From: UBA5026 sp949065595
Lineage (GTDB): Bacteria; Bacillota_I; Bacilli_A; RF39; UBA660
NCBI GenBank assembly: GCA_949065595.1
Contig: CARSXK010000022.1
Span: forward strand, 1 to 17,899
Length of the DNA stretch: 17,899 nucleotides
Reading direction: 5' to 3'
The notes beneath the pieces were generated by a model, which searched no databases, had not been told where the DNA came from, and saw only the letters and a program-made list of their open reading frames with translations. The translations under genes and the position numbers were made by a program. This document shows, one piece after another, positions 1 to 6,038 of this stretch (the stretch's first letter is position 1; every line of letters starts with the position of its first letter).

Positions 1-5
1 GAGGC

Positions 6-38
6 ACACTCTTTCCCTACACGACGCTCTTCCGATCT
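6..38 (+). other. Illumina sequencing adapter (artefact)
   Basis: These 33 bases match the well-known Illumina read-1 (TruSeq-type) primer, starting ACACTCTTTCCCTACACGAC and ending GCTCTTCCGATCT. Bases 1-5 are probably also non-genomic. This is untrimmed library sequence at a contig end, not biology. True sequence starts at about 39, so the gene running off this edge is cut by assembly. Confidence 0.97.
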
Positions 39-963
39 ATCGTATGCTCCTGATACAACTGCTGGGTCTACACATAATCCGTATCCTGTTATTACCTTTA
101 GTCCATTTTTTATAAGATTCTTTGCTAATTCATTTGAAAATGCCTCATCCTCAAAAGTGTCTTTATCTCCATATACATAGCTACCACTAATCAAAACATT
201 TCCTTTTGAAATATTAAAAAAATTTTTTTGTTCCATGATATATTTAAATAAAACAATAACATTTCTCAGAGCTTCATCTTAATTTTCTCTACCTTTCTTT
301 TTTTCTCCTTTATCACTAACCCCTTTTATAAAAATCCAATCTTTAACCCAAATATTTAAACAAGTTGCACCTAATCCAGTGCCTTCCATGTCCAAACCTA
401 TTGTTTCTGGATAACTCTTTAATAGTTCTTTTTTGTATCTTGAAGAATTTAATAATTTATCGCCAGATAGAACCGTTCCTTTAAACACTTTAAAATTAAA
501 TTTTCTCGCAAAAAAAGTGCTGAAATGCTTCTATATAAATTCCCTAGATTATAAATGTCTGATCTTTGAATTCTATATATTTTTTAAAAAAATGAGATTC
601 TGTTACTTTTTGTTTCTCGTATGCAATGATTTTATTTGCTATAATTACATCTTTCAAATTTACTTTTGCAGAAATCCCTGCACAAATTCCCAGCATGAAA
701 ACATAGTCGATTTTCATATATTTGCAATAATGATTAATTGTTATAATTGCATTACATATACCCATATAAGTATTTTTTCCTAAGACAACATCATAAAGTC
801 CAATACGTCCAAATGTATATATATAATTATCATTTATAATTGTTTCTGAATTGTTAATAATTGCCTTTATACTATTGTATTCTTTATCAGTTACTGTAAT
901 AATAAGAGTTTTAGTTTTTGAAACATAATAATTGAATTTTGCATTATTTAAAATATTTTCCAT
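39..963 (-). pseudogene. Broken nucleoside phosphorylase-SLOG fusion, partial
   Basis: Read right to left from an ATG at 963, the protein shows a purine-nucleoside/MTA phosphorylase-type domain: the GICAGIS motif just after VFMLG, then FKGTVLSGDKLL and the IGLDMEGTGLGA segment that normally carries the active-site Glu. It continues into NVLISGSYVYGD and VITGYGLCVDPAVVSGAYD, which has the nucleotide-binding pattern of SLOG-type Rossmann domains, and runs off the contig end. Frame is lost near 550 and again near 488. In my reading each loss is one missing A, with the connecting segment LYRSISALFLRENLILK in the third frame. An in-frame TAA lies at 279-281. SLOG domains act as nucleotide-signal sensors, for example in Thoeris ThsA, and phosphorylases occur as NAD/nucleotide-depleting effectors. 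The gene is divergent from a TIR gene. Domain calls are by motif recognition only. Sequencing error cannot be excluded. Confidence 0.6.
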
Positions 964-1084
964 ATTTTTGTTCCGCCCAATTTCTTCATAACATTGTAAA
1001 TAATTATATGGTAAAATGAAGAAATCTGCAAGAAAAAATCGTATTTTAAAGAAAAAATGATTTAACAAAAAATCTTCTCTAATT

Positions 1085-1109
1085 TCAAAATAATATGAGA
1101 TTATTGGGA
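1085..1109 (+). repeat. Left copy of 25-bp inverted repeat, recombination-site-like
   Basis: The 25 bases are the exact reverse complement of 2983-3007. The copy contains an 8-bp spacer AAATAATA (1088-1095) and an arm TGAGATTATT (1096-1105), and ends in GGGA, the start of the ribosome site of the TIR gene. The outer arm (TCTAATTTCA, 1078-1087) matches the inner arm's complement at 7 of 10 positions. Two roughly inverted 10-bp arms around an asymmetric 8-bp spacer is the layout of a tyrosine-recombinase core site. I see no -35/-10 pair outside this copy reading rightward. Confidence 0.75.
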
Positions 1110-1116
1110 AGAAATA

Positions 1117-2310
1117 TTGAATAAAATGAAAACTAAAAATAAAATTTTTATCAGTTGGTCTAAAGATACTAGCAAGTTAATAGCACAAGAATTGAGGATT
1201 TTTATAAATAATATCTTCTCTTCTGCAATAGAGTTATTTTTTTCGCCTGAAATTTACAAAGGTACGTGTGTGGATAAAGAAATACATGAAAATCTTTTAT
1301 CTTGTTCCAAATGCATAGTTTGTATAACAGCCGATAATTTTAAAAATCCATGGTTATTATATGAATCTGGTGTCATTTATGGTTCGAATTACAATAAGAG
1401 CAACAATAAGTCTATAATTGTTCCAATTCTATTTGAATCAATTCCAGACTGGTCTTCGTGGATTGATAAACCGCTTAACAGATACGTTCCTATAAAATTT
1501 ATAAATGATGATGGTGAATTTGGCTGTGGTAAAGAAGAATTTAAAAAGTTTTTTGAACAAATATCACTTGAATTTAATATAGAATATAAATATTTTGATA
1601 AAGAATGGGAAAAGTTTCAACATTCAGTTTCAAATATCTTGACTAAAAATTCATTAATTCCTAACGAGTGTAGTAATTTAGTCAATGATATATTAAAAAA
1701 TGATGAAGATTTTGTGGTTGTCAGTCCTGAAATAACTAAAGAACACATATTATTTCATAAAGGATTCAAAACCCCTGCTTTGACAAAAATCTTAATGAAT
1801 AATGTTTTAAATGGGTTTAGTAAATATTACTGGATATTTGGACGAAAAAATCAAAGATTAATGTCAAGAGAATATGAATATTTTTTTAGAGAATTGTCTA
1901 AGATGAAAGACGTTGATTTTAGATGTTTATTTACTATGCCAAAAAGTCCTGCTTCAATAAAAGCTATTACTTGGGACAGAACGGATACTTTTGATGTAGA
2001 GTTACAAATCACATTGAAACATGCTTTAGAATTAAAAAATAAATTCGGTTTGCCAGTAGAAAAAATATTTAGATTATACTTTGAACCAAGAACTGAGTTA
2101 ATGATTAGATTAGATAACACAGTATTATATAATAAAATACAAAGGGATGCAAATGGATATCCTCTATCTTATACAAATTCAAGTTTTGAAATTTTGAGTG
2201 GTTTAAAAGATGTTGGATTAAATGCAATCAAAAATTTTGAATCTATTTGGAATAATGATCAAAAATCTGTTCCTCTAACACAAGAACTATTTGATAGTTT
2301 ATTTAATTAA
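1117..2310 (+). CDS. TIR-domain protein, probable defence effector or signal synthase
   Basis: The 397-aa product starts with a TIR domain (about residues 8-150): KIFISWSKD as the first strand, then a conserved NPWLLYESGVIYG segment in which E83 is the likely catalytic glutamate of NAD-cleaving TIRs. Residues 180-397 form a second, unrecognised domain with YYWIFGRKNQRLM and PLSYTNSSFEIL segments, possibly a sensor. Bacterial TIR proteins of this type cleave NAD+ or make cyclic ADP-ribose signals in anti-phage systems such as Thoeris. I chose the TTG at 1117 because GGGAAG lies 5 bases upstream; an ATG at 1126 is the alternative. The last 12 bases overlap the convergent kinase gene. The gene lies inside the 25-bp inverted repeats without a recognisable promoter in this orientation, so it may be silent. 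Confidence 0.8.
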   Translation: MNKMKTKNKIFISWSKDTSKLIAQELRIFINNIFSSAIELFFSPEIYKGTCVDKEIHENLLSCSKCIVCITADNFKNPWLLYESGVIYGSNYNKSNNKSIIVPILFESIPDWSSWIDKPLNRYVPIKFINDDGEFGCGKEEFKKFFEQISLEFNIEYKYFDKEWEKFQHSVSNILTKNSLIPNECSNLVNDILKNDEDFVVVSPEITKEHILFHKGFKTPALTKILMNNVLNGFSKYYWIFGRKNQRLMSREYEYFFRELSKMKDVDFRCLFTMPKSPASIKAITWDRTDTFDVELQITLKHALELKNKFGLPVEKIFRLYFEPRTELMIRLDNTVLYNKIQRDANGYPLSYTNSSFEILSGLKDVGLNAIKNFESIWNNDQKSVPLTQELFDSLFN

Positions 2311-2969
2311 TAAAATAGACTCTAAGTAATCATTCATAATTTTTTCAATAATAGTGACAATACTATTTTGACTCATTCCTGAGATATCAATACTAAATAC
2401 ATTATTTACTTTATTTGATAGTTCTAATGTTTCTTTATGCAATAAAAAATTTTTTTCTTTATATTTGAATATTTTTTCCTTTATTTGGTCATCACTCAAA
2501 GTATAATTTCTTTCCTTACATCTATCAAAGCGTCTTCTAATATGCTCTTGTTCATCTGAGATATATAAATTAATAAATAAAACATTATCCTTAAATCCTT
2601 CAACTGGAACAGAATCTTTAAAATATACACTAGGTATTATATTAATTCCTTCAATAATAGTAGGGATACATCTTTTTTTTGCCTAACAACTATCTCTTTT
2701 ACATATCTTGATAAAACCAAAGCTTGCTGTTTAAATGTATCATAATTGTTATCTGTTGTTGAACTAAGTAAACAATTAAAATCATCATTCAAACGGAAAT
2801 TTTCATTTTCTTTAATAATCGATCGTATTACTGTTTTTATCATATCAAGTTCAGTAATTCTTTTAAAAAATGGGTAGTCTTCTAATAACTTGTATGATAT
2901 AGTTGTTTTTCCAACGCATGGTACCCCAGATATAAATAAAATAAAAGGTATAGATTTAATTTTTTCCAT
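2299..2969 (-). pseudogene. P-loop kinase, 2-phosphoglycerate kinase-like, frameshifted at A8
   Basis: The first part (ATG at 2969) has a Walker A motif GVPCVGKTT at residues 15-23 after a hydrophobic strand, then LDMIKTVIRSII. At the coding-strand run of eight A (2673-2680) the zero frame goes to a stop at 2637. One base back, the reading continues as CIPTIIEGINIIPSVYF and EQEHIRRRFDRCKERNYTL and ends at the TAA at 2299, giving about 222 residues. IIEG followed by a proline strand and the Arg-rich RRRFDR segment resemble 2-phosphoglycerate kinase and zeta-toxin-like P-loop kinases. The true substrate is unknown. Either one A is missing, or -1 slippage on A AAA AAA restores the frame. The Shine-Dalgarno GGGAGG begins inside the 25-bp repeat. 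The gene is convergent with the TIR gene and driven by the promoter at 3012-3040. Confidence 0.65.
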
Positions 2970-2982
2970 AATTTCATTTTCC

Positions 2983-3007
2983 TCCCAATAATCTCATATT
3001 ATTTTGA
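2983..3007 (-). repeat. Right copy of 25-bp inverted repeat, recombination-site-like
   Basis: This is the exact inverted partner of 1085-1109. The symmetry is clearer here: arms at 2987-2996 (AATAATCTCA) and 3005-3014 (TGAGATAATT) are complementary at 9 of 10 positions around the 8-bp spacer 2997-3004. The outer arm overlaps the -10 box of the leftward promoter, so recombinase binding could also repress that promoter. Confidence 0.75.
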
Positions 3008-3011
3008 GATA

Positions 3012-3040
3012 ATTATACAATAAAATGGTATAATTCACAA
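3012..3040 (-). promoter_or_regulatory. Leftward sigma-A-type promoter into the inverted segment
   Basis: On the minus strand TTGTGA (3040-3035) and TATAAT (3017-3012) are separated by 17 bases. Transcription would start near 3005, inside the 25-bp repeat, and read into the kinase gene. The promoter lies outside the repeat, so it would stay in place if the segment inverted. Confidence 0.65.
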
Positions 3041-3068
3041 TATAAAATCGAATTTTGGAGGAAAATAA

Positions 3069-3977
3069 ATGAATTTAATAAAGTATAGGGAGATATTTAT
3101 AACTAAAATGATGGTATCTAAAAACTTGGATACGAAAAGTATCAAGGCCTATACATCAGATTTAAATCACTTGATTGACTTTACAAATGGAAAAGTATCT
3201 CAGGAGTTTATCATGAATTATATTCAATACTTAACTCAAAATTATAAGGACACTACTGTTACAAGAAAGCTAATTACAATAAAGATGTTCTTTAGATTTA
3301 TTGAGGAAGAAACAAAATGGATAAACCCATTAGACAAATATAAAATAAAAATCAAAAAAGAAAAAAGATTACCTAAAACGATACCTGTAAAAGATGTAAG
3401 TAAATTGTTAGATTATATGTATGAAAATCTCAATCAAGCTACTACTTCTTTTGCAAACTTCCAAGCAGTGAGAGATTTATGCATTATAGATCTTCTTCTT
3501 TCTACTGGAATGAGAATAGCTGAAGTATCCAATTTAAAGCTAGAAGATATAATTTCATCAGAACGTGTATTACTTGTTCATGGGAAAGGAAAGAAACAAA
3601 GGTTATTATATATATCCAGTTTAGAGACCTGGAATAATTTAAAAGTTTGGCTAACAATAAGAAAAAAACTTAAAGTAAATCATGATTACTTATTTGTTAA
3701 TAAGTATCATAACACTTTAAGCATTTATGGAATCGAAAATATATTTACTAAATACAGGGATAAAAGTGGAATATCTCCTTCTGCTACTCCGCATTATTTA
3801 AGGCATACGTTTGCTACTAACTTACTTGCTAATGGAGCAGATTTAAGAAGCGTTCAAGAACTACTAGGACATTCTTCTATTTCTACAACAGAGATTTATA
3901 CTGAAGTAAACACTGTACGAAAGAAAGTGGTTCTAAAAAAATATAATTTGAGAAATAGGCTTACTAGAAATTCCTAA
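3069..3977 (+). CDS. Tyrosine recombinase, XerC/XerD type
   Basis: The 302-aa protein has the usual two-domain build: an N-terminal SAM-like core-binding domain (about 5-85) and a catalytic domain (about 105-300). The full catalytic set is visible: R149 in STGMRIAEVS, K173 in HGKGKKQR, H242 and R245 in PHYLRHTFA, H268 in LLGHSSISTTEIYT, and Y277. There is no separate arm-binding domain of the kind found in phage integrases, which fits simple inversion or resolution better than phage-style integration. GGAGG (3057-3061) lies 7 bases before the ATG. The start is about 60 bases from the right 25-bp inverted repeat, making that repeat its likely target. It could instead be a cargo or element recombinase acting on sites outside the window. 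Confidence 0.9.
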   Translation: MNLIKYREIFITKMMVSKNLDTKSIKAYTSDLNHLIDFTNGKVSQEFIMNYIQYLTQNYKDTTVTRKLITIKMFFRFIEEETKWINPLDKYKIKIKKEKRLPKTIPVKDVSKLLDYMYENLNQATTSFANFQAVRDLCIIDLLLSTGMRIAEVSNLKLEDIISSERVLLVHGKGKKQRLLYISSLETWNNLKVWLTIRKKLKVNHDYLFVNKYHNTLSIYGIENIFTKYRDKSGISPSATPHYLRHTFATNLLANGADLRSVQELLGHSSISTTEIYTEVNTVRKKVVLKKYNLRNRLTRNS

Positions 3978-4006
3978 TCAAACAAAGTGTTAAAATTTAT
4001 TTTTGA

Positions 4007-4366
4007 CTATTCAGATTTAATATCATCAAATATGGTTGGTCTTCTGAAATAGAAGTTTCCCTGTAATTCATCAATTAAATTATCCATAACATCAGTTGCC
4101 TCAAATATTAAAAATTGTATGTCATTTAATATGTCTTCTATTTCTTTAAAATCCTTATGGAAGTCTCTTAAAAAGAATTCATGATTGATGTAATTTCTTT
4201 TATTAATAACACCTTCTAAATCTTTATATTGTTTTTCACTTAGATGATTTTCTTTCTTTAATGCATTATTCAATTTGTTCAGGGAAGCTATACTAATTTT
4301 CTTAATTGGAATTTGAAGTATAGTAGCAAGTTTTTTATACTCTCGTTCCCATTCTTGAGAATACAT
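4007..4366 (-). CDS. Small HEPN-like protein
   Basis: The 119-aa, mostly helical, charged protein carries R57-N-Y-I-N-H62, an RNxxxH arrangement matching the Rx4-6H motif of HEPN ribonucleases with a polar residue after the Arg. The family is not otherwise identified and the call rests on this motif plus helical pattern. GGAAAG precedes the ATG. The gene follows the DUF2971 gene on the same strand with only the short frame 4366-4443 between them, suggesting one transcript. HEPN proteins are common as toxins and defence effectors. The stop is convergent with the recombinase gene, with about 30 bases between. Confidence 0.6.
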   Translation of the reverse strand: MYSQEWEREYKKLATILQIPIKKISIASLNKLNNALKKENHLSEKQYKDLEGVINKRNYINHEFFLRDFHKDFKEIEDILNDIQFLIFEATDVMDNLIDELQGNFYFRRPTIFDDIKSE

Positions 4367-4443
4367 TATAATCTTTCCAACTGCTTTATAAACATCATTT
4401 GGAAATCTATTATTTTAATATTTTTTCCAAGCATTTTATTCAT
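4366..4443 (-). CDS. Possible 25-aa leader ORF or displaced N-terminus of the HEPN-like gene
   Basis: An ATG at 4443 opens a 25-codon frame ending FIKQLERL whose TAA overlaps the ATG of the next gene (TAATG). GAAAGG lies just upstream but unusually close. It may couple translation of the downstream gene, or be its original N-terminus separated by a frameshift (FIKQLERL then YSQEWEREYKKL reads as one helix). There is no homology evidence. Confidence 0.3.
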   Translation of the reverse strand: MNKMLGKNIKIIDFQMMFIKQLERL

Positions 4444-4467
4444 AAACCTTTCTATTATTAGTTCAAC

Positions 4468-5430
4468 TTAGTTTCTTTCTATTAACTTAATATTCATTTT
4501 CTTACAATATTCCATCATCTTAATCTTATTTTCTTGAGAAACATTTTTGCCTAAGTAGATTGCTTTAATTTTTGGAGCGATTGGTTTTTCTCCTGCATCT
4601 CCAATCAATCTCCATTCTCTTTGATATTTCCATTGTGTATTTTTGGTTAGAAACAATCTTAAGTATTGTGTTATATCCGCTTTTATCTGCCCGTTACTAA
4701 AACTACATATCAATTGACCTATAAAATTTGATACCAATTGAATTATAATATTTGTCTCTCGTGTATCTTCATATACCACTGGGAAAATGCTTTGATTGAA
4801 AGGATAATCAGATACATCATACGCAATACAGCAACCTGTTTCATCTCCAGCATAATAATTATTCCACATTTCATCAATGTCTTTAGATTCACTTAAAGAA
4901 CATATTCCTACCCTTTCTTTAGAATATACTCCATAAGAAAGAAGTTTTTCAAGCTGAGGCTTAATCGAAGGCTCGTTTAATTTATCAGGTATCTCAATAA
5001 CATAACTGACAAAAGGTGCTATATCTAAACTTGGAACTAGTTCTTGAAGTTCAGGGGCTATTTCCATCATATAATTTGGTCGAATTGTTCCATCAGATCT
5101 AGTTATTCTTTTGATCACTGCTTCTATTTTTTTATAATTTTCAGGGGAAGTATAAGGCTTTATCATCATTTGAATAATTTGATCAACACACTCTCTTTTC
5201 AAGTTATTAGTTTCCAAATCCATTAGTCTATAAAAATCTAATGATGTGTTACATTCAGATTTATCATCTAAATTCTTAGCAGGACAAAGATATAGGTAAT
5301 TCTTTTCTAACATATCAAATGTATATTCATTAAAAGGTTTATACTTATATAAAATAGCAGGTCCCGAATATTTAATTTCTTCTTTTGTATTGATAACTGA
5401 ATTCAAATAATTAATTTTGTCAATTTCCAT
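4468..5430 (-). CDS. DUF2971 family protein
   Basis: The 320-aa protein shows the family's landmarks in order: ILYKYKPFNEYTFDML (26-41), the LYLCPAKNLDDKSEC segment (46-60) where many members have a ...PxxFNDPFD motif, GICSLSES (175-182) followed by MWNNYYAGDETGCCIAYD (188-205), and WKYQREWRLIGD (267-278). DUF2971 has no biochemical function I can state with confidence; members are frequent in mobile and defence contexts. AAGGAG lies 7 bases before the ATG. A minus-strand promoter is visible: TTGTAA (5506-5501), 18 bases, TAAAAT (5482-5477) with an extended TGg. It is probably co-transcribed with the HEPN-like gene downstream. Confidence 0.75.
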   Translation of the reverse strand: MEIDKINYLNSVINTKEEIKYSGPAILYKYKPFNEYTFDMLEKNYLYLCPAKNLDDKSECNTSLDFYRLMDLETNNLKRECVDQIIQMMIKPYTSPENYKKIEAVIKRITRSDGTIRPNYMMEIAPELQELVPSLDIAPFVSYVIEIPDKLNEPSIKPQLEKLLSYGVYSKERVGICSLSESKDIDEMWNNYYAGDETGCCIAYDVSDYPFNQSIFPVVYEDTRETNIIIQLVSNFIGQLICSFSNGQIKADITQYLRLFLTKNTQWKYQREWRLIGDAGEKPIAPKIKAIYLGKNVSQENKIKMMEYCKKMNIKLIERN

Positions 5431-5476
5431 ATATTAGCTCCTTATAAATCATTTAATCTATTTAGCAGTTAATAAA

Positions 5477-5506
5477 ATTTTACCACAAATGATTTAAAAT
5501 TTACAA
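5477..5506 (-). promoter_or_regulatory. Promoter of the DUF2971/HEPN-like operon
   Basis: TTGTAA, an 18-base spacer and TAAAAT preceded by TGg on the minus strand, about 47 bases before the DUF2971 ATG. It lies back to back with the rightward promoter at 5510-5538. Confidence 0.5.
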
Positions 5507-5509
5507 ACA

Positions 5510-5538
5510 TTTACATAATTTTATTTTTGGTGTATAAT
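5510..5538 (+). promoter_or_regulatory. Promoter of the small structured transcript
   Basis: TTTACA (5510-5515), a 17-base spacer and a consensus TATAAT (5533-5538). Transcription would begin near 5545. Confidence 0.65.
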
Positions 5539-5544
5539 AAAAAT

Positions 5545-5686
5545 TGTCAATAAAGGGGGTGGTATTTTGAAAGCTTTAATTAAAGCTCTTATGATACTTC
5601 TTAGGCTCCAGCTCGGTTTTACCACTGGACTCCCCTTTATTTCCAAAAAAAGCACTAGAGGTGTTCTTGTTCCTCTAGTTTTTTTA
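5545..5686 (+). ncRNA. About 140-nt structured RNA, candidate type I toxin-like mRNA
   Basis: A consensus promoter and an intrinsic terminator bound a short transcript. Its 5' segment AATAAAGGGG (5549-5558) plus GTGGTA (5559-5564) can pair with CCCCTTTATT (5632-5641) and TACCAC (5620-5625), burying the GGGGGTGG ribosome site in a 16-bp interrupted stem. Such 5'-3' closure keeps several type I toxin mRNAs silent. A possible TTG start at 5567 opens a hydrophobic frame (KALIKALMILLRLQLGF), but the frame runs through the terminator to a TAA at 5693-5695, so a full-length peptide is doubtful. A perfect palindrome AAAGCTTTAATTAAAGCT overlaps the frame's start. I do not recognise the family; a non-coding regulatory RNA is equally possible. 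Confidence 0.5.
5654..5685 (+). terminator. Intrinsic terminator of the small transcript
   Basis: ACTAGAGG (5654-5661) pairs with CCTCTAGT (5672-5679) around a 10-base loop, followed directly by a run of T to 5685. Confidence 0.8.
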
Positions 5687-5703
5687 GTGATATAAAATAA
5701 GTT

Positions 5704-5893
5704 TATGCGGGATCGTGCGGGGAAAAATGTGCGGGATTTTTTACGGAAAACTTATACAAGATAATAAAAATATAAAAGAAAGTTATAGAAGTTATTTAAG
5801 CTATTTTTAAAAGATATTGTGAGTTATAAAAGATATTGTGAGTTATAAAAGATATTTAACGAATTAACAAGATATTTGAAGTGATTCTCTTTC
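5704..5893 (+). repeat. Att-flanking module, copy 1 (TGCGGG and AAGATATT repeats)
   Basis: This stretch precedes the tRNA-derived core and is homologous to 8623-8790. It starts with three TGCGGG motifs within about 30 bases, continues through GGGATTTTTTACGG, and has a block from about 5783 on that is nearly identical to copy 2. It contains a 19-bp tandem duplication (5809-5827 and 5828-5846) present once in copy 2, and four AAGATATT words. Clustered short repeats next to an attachment core resemble binding sites for an integrase or directionality factor; that role is inferred. Confidence 0.75.
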
Positions 5894-5938
5894 CTTCTAA
5901 GCCGTCGGTCGCAGGTTCGAATCCTGTCCGAGTCGCCA
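5894..5938 (+). other. Attachment core: 3' half of tRNA-Arg(UCU), copy 1
   Basis: The 45 bases run from the anticodon loop CTTCTAA through the stem GCCGT, the T arm GCAGG-TTCGAAT-CCTGT, the acceptor strand CCGAGTC, discriminator G and CCA. The 5' half is absent: upstream bases do not fold into D or acceptor strands. A tRNA 3' fragment starting at the anticodon loop is the usual footprint of a tRNA-targeting integration event. It marks the junction between two tandem elements. Confidence 0.85.
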
Positions 5939-5956
5939 TTTTTTTATATTAAAAAT

Positions 5957-6007
5957 AAAATACCTTGAATCAGGACTATTAAACTTCTCCTTTATTCAAG
6001 GTATTTT
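5957..6007. terminator. Bidirectional terminator after att copy 1
   Basis: AATACCTTGAAT (5959-5970) pairs perfectly with ATTCAAGGTATT (5994-6005), and flanking A and T runs extend the stem to 14 bp. It can end the leftward TOPRIM gene transcript and rightward transcripts through the tRNA fragment. It resembles the hairpin after att copy 2. Confidence 0.75.
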
Positions 6008-6038
6008 CTTATATAAAACTTTATTAAGTTTTTCAAAA

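Noticed and set aside
1085..3007. Insertion sequence with 25-bp terminal inverted repeats
   Set aside because: The enclosed genes are a TIR protein and a kinase, not a transposase, I see no flanking target-site duplication, and the repeats carry leader sequence of both genes.
3004..3034. Rightward TTGAGA / TATAAT promoter for the recombinase
   Set aside because: The spacer is 19 bases and the -35 lies inside the inverted repeat arm; plausible but too weak to list as a feature.
5705..5764. A 19-codon open frame MRDRAGKNVRDFLRKTYTR, with a similar one in copy 2
   Set aside because: The frame is short, rich in CGG and GCG codons atypical of this AT-rich sequence, lacks a ribosome site, and the conserved feature is the TGCGGG word rather than the protein.
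5809..5857. CRISPR-like repeats (AAAAGATATT units)
   Set aside because: Units are directly adjacent with no unique spacers and only two full copies; this is a tandem duplication.
5894..5938. A functional tRNA-Arg gene
   Set aside because: Only the sequence from the anticodon loop to CCA is present; no 5' acceptor, D arm or 5' anticodon strand precedes it at either copy.
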